From NCBI GenBank assembly GCA_934643535.1, contig CAKUCE010000079.1, positions 1 through 11,299 of the forward strand: a DNA stretch of 11,299 nucleotides. Reading direction: 5' to 3'. Every line of letters begins with the position of its first letter. Positions within the stretch are counted from its first letter, which is position 1. The notes below the pieces were generated by a model. That model was not told the DNA's origin, did not search any database, and was given only the letters and a program-made list of their open reading frames with translations. The stretch comes from an uncultured Clostridia bacterium (GTDB lineage Bacteria > Bacillota > Clostridia > Christensenellales > Aristaeellaceae). The position numbers and the translations under genes were made by a program. Below are positions 1 to 7,648 of the stretch, one piece after another.

Positions 1-473
1 AGTCCGCCCAGCATCTTGGCCTCGTCCCGCACGCCGATCTGCCGCAGCTCGATGCGGGTGTGGAAAACAGACGCCAGATCCTTCACCAGGGCGCGGAAGT
101 CCACCCGGCCGTTGGCGGTGAAGTAAAAGAGGATCTTGGTGTTGTCAAAGGTCTCCTCCACGCCCACCAGCTTCATATCCAGCTTGTGTTCCTCGATCTT
201 CCGCTGGCAGATCTTGAACGCGTCCTTTTCGAAGGCTTCGTTGTCCGCCGCGTGGCGCGCGTCCTGCGGGGTGGCGACGCGGATCACCTGCTTGAGCGGG
301 GATGCGACCAGATCGTCGTCCACCTGACGCACCCCGGTAATGACCTGGCCATATTCCAGACCCCGGGCCGTTTCCACGATCACGAAGTCCCCGGCCACGG
401 GCCAGAGCCGGCCGGGATCAAAATAGTACAGCTTTCCGGCATTTTTGAACCGGACGCCTACGATTGCCGCCAT
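1..473 (-). CDS. ricT: RicT (YaaT) PSP1-domain protein, 3' part missing
   Basis: The N-terminal 157 residues are present; the gene runs off the left edge. The reading begins MAAIVGVRFKNAGKLYYFDP and reaches RIELRQIGVRDEAKMLGG, the conserved PSP1-domain segment of Bacillus subtilis RicT/YaaT. In that family RicT works with RicA and RicF in the Y-complex, an iron-sulfur-bearing complex that steers RNase Y mRNA processing and affects sporulation, competence and biofilm formation. The cysteines expected further downstream lie outside the window, so cluster binding cannot be judged. The ATG is supported by GGAGG ending about 8 bases upstream. The start lies inside the end of holB (16-base overlap), implying translational coupling. 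The order darA-holB-ricT matches the known Firmicute block. Confidence 0.93.
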   Translation of the reverse strand, partial: MAAIVGVRFKNAGKLYYFDPGRLWPVAGDFVIVETARGLEYGQVITGVRQVDDDLVASPLKQVIRVATPQDARHAADNEAFEKDAFKICQRKIEEHKLDMKLVGVEETFDNTKILFYFTANGRVDFRALVKDLASVFHTRIELRQIGVRDEAKMLGG

Positions 474-1483
474 GTTTTTTGTTCCTCCAATATTGTCATC
501 ATCAGCTGGTCCACGGTGGACTGCCAGTTCACCTGACCGGCCCGGCGCTTTCGCGCCAGAAAAACCGCGTCCAGCATTCGGTTCAGGCCCGCTTCATCCG
601 CCTGAGGCAAAACGTTCCGCCACGCGGCCGGATACTGGGCCAGCGCTCCTTCGGGCAGAAGCCCCGCCCTGGCCAGCAGTGCCTGATGCAGGGCGTTTTC
701 CAGCAGGATCAGGTACTGATCGGCGGTTTCCCGCTGATCCTTTAGCCGGGTGGACACCTTCAATACGTCCGCGTCGCTCTGAAGAGACAGCGCGTCCGTT
801 AAAAATTCCCGGTCCTTTTCCTCCAGGCCGCCGCCTTCCAGCACTTCCAGCGCCATGCCGATGTTGCCGCCCGCCAGCCCCACCGCCGTGGGGATCCGGG
901 CGGGATCGCAGCCCATGCGGGTCAGCGTTTCCGTCATCAGCTCGTCCGGCCAGGGACGCATTTTGATCCGGGCGCAGCGGGAAGCGATGGTGCCCAGCGT
1001 AGCGGTCAGCTCGTGGGTCATCAGCAGGAAGACCACCCGGGCCACAGGCTCTTCCAGCGATTTCAGCAGACAGTTCTGGGCCTGCGGGGTCATTTTCTCC
1101 ACCGGCTCGATCAGCACCACCCGGTAGCCTGTCCCAAAGGAATGCTGCCCCACCGCGCGGATCACGTCCCGCACTCGGTCTACGCCGATCTGCTTGCCGT
1201 CGTCCGCAAACAGGGAGATCACGTCCGGCTCGTTGTCGTCCCACACTCTCCGACAGCCCTCGCAGACGCCGCAGGGCTTTTCTCCGGTTTCGGATATACA
1301 AAACAGGGCGCTGGCCAGCAGCCTGGCAAAGGTACGCTTGCCAAGCCCCCGAGCGCCCGTCAGGAGATATGCGTGAACCATTTCCCCGGTTCGAAACTGG
1401 TGCAGCGCCGTTTTACAGCTGGCACTCAGGCGGCCGTAATCCGTGAAGACCGGCCGCCCCGCCTCCCGTGGTATCTGTGTCAA
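458..1483 (-). CDS. holB: DNA polymerase III delta-prime subunit (clamp loader)
   Basis: The 341-residue product is an AAA+ clamp-loader subunit that helps load the beta sliding clamp at the replication fork. A Walker A-like GARGLGKRT occurs near residue 43. A four-cysteine zinc-module pattern follows (FCISETGEKPCGVCEGC, near residues 62-78). LLKSLEEP near residue 139 and the SRC motif in IASRCARI near residue 167 are typical of DnaX/HolB proteins. The start is a TTG: AAGGAG lies 11 bases upstream, and the N-terminal VFTDYGRL aligns with the expected start of the ATPase domain, whereas the first internal methionine would remove conserved sequence. It lies 31 bases downstream of darA and overlaps ricT by 16 bases, so the three genes form one operon. 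Confidence 0.93.
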   Translation of the reverse strand: MTQIPREAGRPVFTDYGRLSASCKTALHQFRTGEMVHAYLLTGARGLGKRTFARLLASALFCISETGEKPCGVCEGCRRVWDDNEPDVISLFADDGKQIGVDRVRDVIRAVGQHSFGTGYRVVLIEPVEKMTPQAQNCLLKSLEEPVARVVFLLMTHELTATLGTIASRCARIKMRPWPDELMTETLTRMGCDPARIPTAVGLAGGNIGMALEVLEGGGLEEKDREFLTDALSLQSDADVLKVSTRLKDQRETADQYLILLENALHQALLARAGLLPEGALAQYPAAWRNVLPQADEAGLNRMLDAVFLARKRRAGQVNWQSTVDQLMMTILEEQKTWRQS

Positions 1484-1514
1484 GCTCTTTCCGTCTCCTT
1501 GCTGTTTTCCAGCC

Positions 1515-1844
1515 TTACAGCTTCACAAACTGATCCACGGTGAGCACGAAGATGGTCGCGCCGCCTACCACCACTTCGATGGGATAGGGGGTGTAGGACC
1601 CCGGCATACCCACCATGGACGCGGGCGAGGGCGCGATCTGCTTGCGGCTCTTGCAAACCTTTTCGATCAGATCCATGGCTTCCTGAAAACGGTCGTCCTC
1701 TACGCCTACCAGCAGGGTGGTGTTGCCCGCCCGCAGGAAGCCGCCGGTGGTGGCCAGCTTGGTGACGCCGAAGCCGTCGTTCATCAGTTGTCCGATCAAA
1801 CGGGAAGAATCCTCATCCTGTACGATAGCAATGATCAGTTTCAT
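1515..1844 (-). CDS. darA: Cyclic-di-AMP receptor DarA (PstA/YaaQ), PII-like
   Basis: The 109-residue protein starts MKLIIAIVQDEDSSRLIGQL and contains TTGGFLRAGNTTLLVGVEDD, the signature of the YaaQ/DarA/PstA family. These are small cytosolic trimeric PII-like proteins that bind the second messenger cyclic-di-AMP; their downstream target is not fully settled. Length is normal for the family (about 109). The ATG follows AGGAGG with a 7-base gap. The gene is first in an operon with holB and ricT and has a recognisable promoter 35-70 bases upstream. In Bacillus the gene lies between tmk and yaaR-holB; neither tmk nor yaaR is present here. Confidence 0.95.
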   Translation of the reverse strand: MKLIIAIVQDEDSSRLIGQLMNDGFGVTKLATTGGFLRAGNTTLLVGVEDDRFQEAMDLIEKVCKSRKQIAPSPASMVGMPGSYTPYPIEVVVGGATIFVLTVDQFVKL

Positions 1845-1885
1845 CCTCGTTCCTCCTCTTTTTTGGTTACCCGATTTTCCCTTTC

Positions 1886-1914
1886 AGTATACCGCAATTT
1901 TGGGTTTTGCGCAA
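1886..1914 (-). promoter_or_regulatory. Sigma-A promoter of the darA-holB-ricT operon
   Basis: On the minus strand a -35 TTGCGC (1914-1909) and a -10 TATACT (1891-1886) are separated by exactly 17 bases. Transcription would start near 1879, giving a leader of about 35 bases before the darA ATG with its AGGAGG site. The spacing and the position just upstream of the operon support the call; it is unproven without start mapping. Confidence 0.72.
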
Positions 1915-1924
1915 CTAGGGACTT

Positions 1925-2088
1925 CCGGCAGAGGCTTTGCCTCCGGCAGCTCCATCGAGCCTGCCGGCCAGAGAAAGAAATCCATCGTATGGAAAACGGC
2001 CCGCCTTCAGGCTTTGGCGCGGCAGCGGCCAAAGACGGCATGCCTCTGAGCCTGCTGGAAGCCGCGGCTTTTCCAGCGCTTCAGGCAT
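1925..2088. repeat. Non-coding stretch with a series of hairpins
   Basis: Between the end of the 2090-2590 gene and the darA promoter there is no convincing gene. Instead there are consecutive inverted repeats. ATGCCT/AGGCAT (2040-2045 with 2083-2088) encloses GCTGGAA/TTCCAGC (2054-2060 with 2071-2077). CTTTGGC/GCCAAAG pairs 2012-2018 with 2028-2034. CCGGCAG/CTGCCGG pairs 1943-1949 with 1961-1967, extended by CTC/GAG. GAGGC-TTT-GCCTC spans 1931-1943. CCGGCAG also occurs at 1925-1931, so alternative pairing with 1961-1967 is possible. None of these is followed by a T tract on the minus strand, so they are not standard terminators. They may protect the 3' end of the upstream transcript, or be a structured RNA. 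Confidence 0.55.
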
Positions 2089-2089
2089 C

Positions 2090-2590
2090 TCAAAAACGGG
2101 GAATGCCGTCGGTCTCCGCCCGTCCTTCGGCCCGCACGGCGGCGTCATAGCGCGCCGCCCTTTCCAGCAGGGGGCCTTTTGCGCCCATGGTAAATGCGAT
2201 ATCGCTGCTTCGAATGGAAAGCAGCTCAATTCCGGGCCGGAGATTCAAAAAATCCATCGTCGTCTCGGAAAACGCGATCCGCCCGTCTTCCGTGATCTCC
2301 GTCCAGCCATACCACCGGCCTTTATAGCGCAGAAAATCTCCCGGCTGCGAGGCATAGTGCAGAAGCTGGGGAAGCTCCTCCAGAATATGACCCAGCCGGG
2401 ATGGGAGCAGCAGTCCCTGCCGGGTGACGCAAAACCCGCCGGTTTCCTTGCTGCCGTTGAACAGATAGACCTTTCCCTCCCGCGTTATCTGATATTCCCG
2501 GATCGCCTGCGTGGGAAGAAAAAGGGTTCCATTCTCCCGAAGCAAAGACATTCCAAAAATAAATTTTCCGCCCTTGTTCATCTGCGGCAA
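2090..2590 (-). CDS. Protein of unknown function with an internal duplication
   Basis: I do not recognise this 166-residue protein. No signal peptide or membrane segment is visible. Two halves resemble each other: residues 15-66 (NGTLFLPTQAIREYQITREG...) and 97-148 (DGRIAFSETTMDFLNLRPG...SSDIAF...KGPL). Each has a polar-Gly turn, a short beta-strand, a helix-like stretch, then a Gly and hydrophobic strands. The pattern is loosely like an AbrB/SpoVT swapped-hairpin domain, which would make it a tandem DNA-binding or ligand-binding protein, but this is a guess. The start is TTG: AAAGGAG lies 9 bases before it, whereas the ATG nine bases inside would be 18 bases from that site. The gene lies just beyond the transporter operon terminator and may be reached by read-through; I see no clear promoter of its own. 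Confidence 0.7.
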   Translation of the reverse strand: MPQMNKGGKFIFGMSLLRENGTLFLPTQAIREYQITREGKVYLFNGSKETGGFCVTRQGLLLPSRLGHILEELPQLLHYASQPGDFLRYKGRWYGWTEITEDGRIAFSETTMDFLNLRPGIELLSIRSSDIAFTMGAKGPLLERAARYDAAVRAEGRAETDGIPRF

Positions 2591-2635
2591 GAAAAATCGC
2601 TCCTTTCCGGATCGCCATTTCTGCTTTTATCAGGC

Positions 2636-2677
2636 AAAAACCGGACGATTTTCTCCCCGGAGAAAGCCGCCCGGTTT
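2636..2677 (-). terminator. Rho-independent terminator of the transporter operon
   Basis: Reading leftwards, AAACCGG (2677-2671) pairs with CCGGTTT (2644-2638). Inside, TTTCTC pairs with GAGAAA around a CGGG loop, with mostly paired bases in between, giving a long nearly continuous stem. A run of five T follows (2640-2636). It begins 21 bases after the stop codon of the last ABC gene. The T run is short, so some read-through into the 2090-2590 gene is possible. Confidence 0.82.
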
Positions 2678-2698
2678 ACCGAAATGGTATCGGATTGC

Positions 2699-4432
2699 TT
2701 ACAGTTTCCACCCGGCCGCCCGTTCACGGCCGTTGATGAAACGGCGGTAAATGCCGTCCTGCCCCATCAGCTCATTGTGCGTCCCACGCTGGACGATCTG
2801 CCCTTTGTCCACCACCAGGATCTGATCGGCGTGACGAACGGTTTTCAGCCGGTGGGCGATCATAATGACCGTTTTCTCCTGCGTCAGTTCACCGATCGCT
2901 TCCATCAGCTCTTTTTCGTTTTCCGGGTCCCCATTGGCTGTGGCCTCGTCCAGAATGATGACCGGCGCGTTCTTCATCATGGCGCGGGCAATGGAAAGCC
3001 GCTGGCGTTCGCCGCCGGAAAGCGTTCCGCCCGCTTCGCCGACGACCGTTTCATAGCCTTGCGGCAGCTTCATGATGAAGTCGTGACAGCGGGCTTTTTC
3101 AGCCGCCTCCATCACCTTTTCCATGGGCGCGTCGGGCTGGCCGAAGCGGATGTTGTTGGCAATGGTGTCATGGAACAGATAGACGTTCTGAAACACGAAG
3201 CTGAAATTCCGCATCAGACTGTCCATGTCGTATTCCCGCACGTCGTGTCCGCCCAGCGTGACCCGTCCTTCGTCCACATCCCAAAAGCGGGACAGCAGAT
3301 GGCAGAGGGTGGTCTTGCCGCCGCCGGAAGGACCGACAATGGCGGTCGTCGTCCTTTCGGGAATGTTCAGCGTAACGCCGTTGATGATGGGCCTCGCTCC
3401 ATATGAAAAGCGAATGGCTTCCGCCCGGAGGTCATGGCACTCCGGCTCCAGCTCCGCACCGGAAATATCCATGCCGGGCAGTTCCAGAATGCCGGCGGCC
3501 TGATCGACGCAGCTGTCCACCACCCGCAGCAGGCTCGACTGCGTTCCCGCCTGCTCCAGCCCCTCGGTGAGCAGGAAGGAGCAGACCGCCAGCATGACGC
3601 AGTTCAGCAGCTCCATGCGGCCGCTGGTATAAAGCACAAGGGACAGCGCCGCCACGCCCACATCAACAAGCTTGGCAAGGACATTCTGCGCCAGCATCAG
3701 CGGCAGAAGCTTCAGCTCCATATCGGTGTTTGCCGCGGCATTTTCATCGATAGAGGATTCCAGCTCGCGCTTGTATTTTCCTGCCAGGGCGTAGGATTTT
3801 ACCTCGGCGATACCCTTGATAAACTCCAGCACCCGTTCGACCACCGCCGTATCGCCGGCCAGCTTCCGGCTTGTGGTCTGTTCCGATCTCACCTGCAGGG
3901 CACGATTCACGAAATAGCAGATTCCAAGTCCCGCTGCGATCAGCAGCCCAACCCGCCAGTCAAACAGGAACACCGCCAGCGTCATGACCGCCGTGGAGAA
4001 AAGCCCTTCGGTGACGAGCATGACCACGCGGGTGGATACGCCGGAGGGATTGTCCATGGTGTTGGTGGTGACGGAGGCAATCGCACCCAGACTGTTTTCG
4101 TTGAAATAGCCCATGGGCAGGTACCGCAGATGCTCGGCGATCTGCACCCGCTTGTTGGCGGTGGTACAGTAACCCGCGTCCGTCTGCAGCGCGGTGGCAC
4201 GGTATTTCAGCAACGACGAGCCAACGACGGAAACCAGCATGATGGCCAGCGACAGCAAGATGGTTTTTGCAGTCACGCCATCTGTCAGAATCGCTTGCAG
4301 CATCACGCCGATGGCCGGGATCTTCAAGGCGGAAAACAGCGCCGCCGCCACGCCGAGGGCAATGGAAAGATAAAATTCCCTGCGCTCCCGTTCGTCACAG
4401 AAACGAAAGAACTTCCTTAAAATTTCAAGCAT
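2699..4432 (-). CDS. ABC transporter, fused membrane and ATPase domains (second half of heterodimer)
   Basis: The 577-residue protein has an N-terminal six-helix exporter-fold membrane domain (about residues 1-320) and a C-terminal ATPase. Visible motifs are Walker A GPSGGGKTT (near 364), Q-loop in FVFQNVYLF, signature LSGGE (near 468), Walker B with catalytic glutamate VIILDEAT (near 488), and the switch histidine in MIAHRLKT (near 521). The D-loop region reads ATANGDPENE rather than the usual SALD form. The ATG overlaps the upstream ABC gene by 8 bases, so the two are made together and probably form a heterodimer. Similar pairs (YbtP/YbtQ, IrtA/IrtB) import iron-siderophores despite the exporter fold; drug or peptide export is the alternative. 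The sequence alone does not settle direction or substrate. Confidence 0.93.
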   Translation of the reverse strand: MLEILRKFFRFCDERERREFYLSIALGVAAALFSALKIPAIGVMLQAILTDGVTAKTILLSLAIMLVSVVGSSLLKYRATALQTDAGYCTTANKRVQIAEHLRYLPMGYFNENSLGAIASVTTNTMDNPSGVSTRVVMLVTEGLFSTAVMTLAVFLFDWRVGLLIAAGLGICYFVNRALQVRSEQTTSRKLAGDTAVVERVLEFIKGIAEVKSYALAGKYKRELESSIDENAAANTDMELKLLPLMLAQNVLAKLVDVGVAALSLVLYTSGRMELLNCVMLAVCSFLLTEGLEQAGTQSSLLRVVDSCVDQAAGILELPGMDISGAELEPECHDLRAEAIRFSYGARPIINGVTLNIPERTTTAIVGPSGGGKTTLCHLLSRFWDVDEGRVTLGGHDVREYDMDSLMRNFSFVFQNVYLFHDTIANNIRFGQPDAPMEKVMEAAEKARCHDFIMKLPQGYETVVGEAGGTLSGGERQRLSIARAMMKNAPVIILDEATANGDPENEKELMEAIGELTQEKTVIMIAHRLKTVRHADQILVVDKGQIVQRGTHNELMGQDGIYRRFINGRERAAGWKL

Positions 4433-6194
4433 GATCCGCCCCTCCTTCCGCGCTGTCGCGGGACGCGATGTGCGCCTCCCAAAGCGTCCGGTACAGCGGA
4501 CAGGTCCGCAGCAGTTCCGCCTGCGTCCCCGTTGCCGCGATGCTTCCGTCGTTCACGACGGCGATCTGGTCGGCGTCCACGATAGTGGAGAGCCGGTGGG
4601 CAATGACGATGAGCGTCTTCCCCCGCACGAGCCTTGCCACGCTTTCCTGAAGAACGGCTTCGTTCTCAGGGTCGGTATAGGCGGTAGCCTCGTCCAGGAT
4701 CACGATCGGCGCGTTTTTCAGCATGGCGCGGGCAATGGAAATGCGCTGCTTTTCGCCGCCGGAGAGATGCCCGCCGCCGCTGCCGGCCTGCGTATCAAAG
4801 CCGTTTTCCAGCCCCATGATGAAGTCGTAGCAGCCGCAGTCCCGCGCCGCCTGCTCTACCTCGGCGTCCGTTGCGTCAGGTCTGCCCATGCGGATATTCT
4901 CCCGCACGGTGTCGTCGAACAAAAAATTGTCCTGCGCTACATAGGCAACGAGCTTGTGATAATGCTCCGCGGAAAGATTACGAATATCCACGCCGCCCAC
5001 CGAGATCGCGCCGGTGTCCACATCCCAGAAAGAGGCGATGAGTTTGGCAATGGTGGATTTTCCGCTGCCGGAAGGCCCGACGAGCGCGTTGACCGTTCCT
5101 TCCCAGAAGGCCAGGTTTATGCCGTGAAGAACCTCCGTTTCGCCATAGCCGAAGTGAACGTCGCGCAGTTCCACGGTGCTGCTCCGGATTGTCCGTGCGT
5201 CGGTTTCCGGGCGGGGCAGCTCGCGGGCAGTCAGGATGTCCGTTATCTGTCCGATGACGGTGCCGACTCTGGCCAGATCGTCGGTGAATTTCATGCATCC
5301 GATGATGGGCGTGATGAGGCCCATGGAAAGAATGACGATCAGCACGAATTTTTCCGGCGTCAGCGTTCCGCTTTTCATCAGCAGTCCGCCGATGGGCAGA
5401 ACCGTCAGAAGAGTAGCAGGCATGATGTTCATGGCGAAGGTAAAATAGAAGTTGCTCCTGTTCATCCAGTCGATGTAGCTGCGGGCGCATTCTCTGGCGG
5501 CGGCCACGAACTTTTCATAGCTGCTCTTCGCCTTGCCAAACACCTTAATGACCTCAATACCGCCGATGTACTCCACCGCCGTGTCGTTGAGCGTGTTTGT
5601 AGCCGCTACGGTGCGGGCATAATTCTTGTTGTATCCCGCCATCATCAGCATAAAGAAAAACATGCCCAGCGGAAAGGGAATAAGCGAGGCCAGCGCCATG
5701 CGCCAGTCCAGAACGAGCAGATAAATAAAGGTTGCCAGAACGACGGCCGCGTTGCTGCTCATTTCCGGAATCACATGCGCCAGCGTCGGTTCGATGCTGT
5801 CCACGCGCTCCACGAGGATATTTTTCAGCTCGCCGGAGCCGCGTGCCTGCACGTCGCCCAGCGGCATCCGGGCCAGTTTGGCCAATCCCTGCTTGCGAAT
5901 GCTTCCCAGCACGGCAAAGGTCGCCTTGTGAGACTGCGCCGTAGACAGCGAGTGCAGCAGCACCCGCAGCAGCCAGAACGCCGCCATCACCGCACAATCC
6001 ACGAGATAGCCGGCCAGCTCCCGATCCCCGGCCAGCAGCTTGCCAATGATCCGCGCCATTACCAAAAACGGCAGGATCTGAAAGGCCGCTCCGGCGGCGG
6101 CAAGGCAGACGCTTGCAATATATCCGGACTTTTTTTGCCCGGCAAAGGTCAAGATCCAGCCGAAGGTTCCTTTTTCTTTCTGCACTTTTTTCAC
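4425..6194 (-). CDS. ABC transporter, fused membrane and ATPase domains (first half of heterodimer)
   Basis: The 589-residue protein carries a six-helix membrane domain (first helix about residues 22-50) and a C-terminal ATPase with Walker A GPSGSGKST (near 370), LSGGE (near 474), Walker B IVILDEAT (near 494) and histidine in VIAHRLST (near 529). All catalytic residues are present, as in its partner downstream, so neither ATP site looks degenerate. The D-loop reads ATAYTDPENE. The GTG at 6194 overlaps the EcfA stop as GTGA, suggesting translational coupling. A second GTG nine bases inside (6185) is better placed behind GAGGTG, so the true start may be there. It most likely pairs with the product of 2699-4432 and may import a metal chelate or heme passed on with help of the ECF module; that role is inferred from context. 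Confidence 0.92.
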   Translation of the reverse strand: MKKVQKEKGTFGWILTFAGQKKSGYIASVCLAAAGAAFQILPFLVMARIIGKLLAGDRELAGYLVDCAVMAAFWLLRVLLHSLSTAQSHKATFAVLGSIRKQGLAKLARMPLGDVQARGSGELKNILVERVDSIEPTLAHVIPEMSSNAAVVLATFIYLLVLDWRMALASLIPFPLGMFFFMLMMAGYNKNYARTVAATNTLNDTAVEYIGGIEVIKVFGKAKSSYEKFVAAARECARSYIDWMNRSNFYFTFAMNIMPATLLTVLPIGGLLMKSGTLTPEKFVLIVILSMGLITPIIGCMKFTDDLARVGTVIGQITDILTARELPRPETDARTIRSSTVELRDVHFGYGETEVLHGINLAFWEGTVNALVGPSGSGKSTIAKLIASFWDVDTGAISVGGVDIRNLSAEHYHKLVAYVAQDNFLFDDTVRENIRMGRPDATDAEVEQAARDCGCYDFIMGLENGFDTQAGSGGGHLSGGEKQRISIARAMLKNAPIVILDEATAYTDPENEAVLQESVARLVRGKTLIVIAHRLSTIVDADQIAVVNDGSIAATGTQAELLRTCPLYRTLWEAHIASRDSAEGGADHA

Positions 6195-7648
6195 CTCACA
6201 TGGAAAATTTCTTTCACGCGCGGAAGGAATGCTTCCGTCATGGGCAGATCGTCCCGGATTCCGCCGCGGTCCAGGTGCAGCACTCTCGTGCAGGTGCGGC
6301 AGACAAATTCATAGTCGTGCGTGACGATGAAAATGATCTTTCCCATTGCCGAAAGCCTTTGAATCAGCGCCGCCAGCCGCACCATGCTGTCGTAGTCCAG
6401 ACCGCTGGTAGGCTCGTCGAACACCAGCATCTCCTTGCCGCAGACCATCGAGGACGCAGCCGCCAGCCGCTGCTTCTGACCGCCGGAGAGGGTGTTGGGA
6501 TGGCGCTTCCGGAAGGGCGCGAGGCCCAGTTCTTCCAGCGTTTTTTCAGCAAGTCCCGCATCCGGGCGACGGATGCCGAACGTACACTCGGCTTCTACGC
6601 TTTCGGCAAAGAGCTGATAGTTCACATCCTGCATGACCATATAGGAACGTTTCCTGCGTTCTTTGACCGTCTGCGGCTTCCCGTTCCAGAAATACGCGCC
6701 GGAGGCTTCCCTGTGCAGGCCGCAGAGCGCGCGGGAAAACGTCGTTTTTCCCGCGCCGTTGTGACCCACGACCGCGATCACGTCGCCGGGAGCGGCCTGT
6801 ACGGACAGGTCGTGAAGAACCGGCTGTTTCTGATAGAACAGGGTCACGTTTTTCAGCTCCAGCACCGGTTCTGCACAGGACGCGGGGAGGCCGGACGGCC
6901 TTTCCTCCGTCAGGTCAACGGCGCGCAGCCCCATATGCCGCCGCATTTCGGCGGGCAGCGCACGGAACTGTTCCGGTGTAAAGTCGCCCGCGAGCCTTCC
7001 ATTTTCCAAATACAGGATGCGGTCAGCCACATCCATCAGATAGTAGAGCCGGTGTTCCGCGACGACCACGGTCTTCCCCTGAGCCTTGATGAGCTTCAAA
7101 TGCTCCCGCAGCTCTCCGATGGACGTCATGTCCAGATTGGAGGACGGCTCGTCCAGCAGATAAACGTCCGGCTCCATGGCGTAGACCGAGGCAAAGGCGA
7201 TCTTCTGCTTTTCCCCGCCGGAAAGGGCAAAAATATTGCGGCCGAGGAGGTCTTCGATCTTCAGCGCCTCTGCCGTTTCCGCCACGCGGCGCTGAAGCTG
7301 TTCCTGGGGGACGGCCTCGTTCTCCATGCCGAAGGCGATCTCGCTGTCGGTATCCACATTGAAAAACTGCGTCCGCGGATTCTGAAACACGCTGCCCACC
7401 TTTTCCGCGATGCGGTACATGGGCAGGTCCAGAAGGTCCGCTCCATCCAGCAGCACCCTGCCGCTTCTTTCGCCCGCAAAGAATTGCGGGATCAAGCCGT
7501 TGATAAGCCGCGTCAGCGTGGTCTTGCCGCAGCCGCTCCGGCCGCAGAGCAGCACGCACTGCCCCTTCGGAATGGTCAGGCTGATCTTCTGCAAGCCGCC
7601 TTTCGCGCCGCCCGGATAGGAAAAGGACACATTCCGGAATTCGATCAT
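6191..7648 (-). CDS. ECF transporter ATPase, two nucleotide-binding domains fused (EcfA-type)
   Basis: The 485-residue cytosolic protein contains two complete ABC ATPase domains in tandem, replacing the usual separate EcfA1 and EcfA2. Domain 1: Walker A GRSGCGKTT (36-44), LSGGE near 140, Walker B VYLLDEPSSNLD near 160, histidine in VVAEHRL near 196. Domain 2: Walker A GHNGAGKTT near 293, LSGGQ near 384, Walker B LVFDEPTSGLD near 405, histidine in IVTHDYEF near 437. Such fused ATPases power ECF importers with EcfT and an S component. I place the start at ATG 7648: the product then begins MIEFRNVSFSY, the usual domain start, AAGGGG sits 8 bases upstream, and the ATGA overlaps the ecfT stop. An ATG 18 bases further upstream (7666) is in frame but less well placed. 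Confidence 0.93.
   Translation of the reverse strand: MIEFRNVSFSYPGGAKGGLQKISLTIPKGQCVLLCGRSGCGKTTLTRLINGLIPQFFAGERSGRVLLDGADLLDLPMYRIAEKVGSVFQNPRTQFFNVDTDSEIAFGMENEAVPQEQLQRRVAETAEALKIEDLLGRNIFALSGGEKQKIAFASVYAMEPDVYLLDEPSSNLDMTSIGELREHLKLIKAQGKTVVVAEHRLYYLMDVADRILYLENGRLAGDFTPEQFRALPAEMRRHMGLRAVDLTEERPSGLPASCAEPVLELKNVTLFYQKQPVLHDLSVQAAPGDVIAVVGHNGAGKTTFSRALCGLHREASGAYFWNGKPQTVKERRKRSYMVMQDVNYQLFAESVEAECTFGIRRPDAGLAEKTLEELGLAPFRKRHPNTLSGGQKQRLAAASSMVCGKEMLVFDEPTSGLDYDSMVRLAALIQRLSAMGKIIFIVTHDYEFVCRTCTRVLHLDRGGIRDDLPMTEAFLPRVKEIFHVR

Noticed and set aside
1937..3406. Long plus-strand open frame of 489 codons
   Set aside because: It runs antisense across the unknown gene and the ABC gene, has no recognisable domain or ribosome binding site, and is low-complexity in Arg, Gly and Pro, as expected of a GC-rich shadow frame.
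4431..6314. Long plus-strand open frame of 627 codons
   Set aside because: It is the antisense shadow of a clear ABC transporter gene carrying every ATPase motif; its His/Arg/Gln-rich product resembles nothing.
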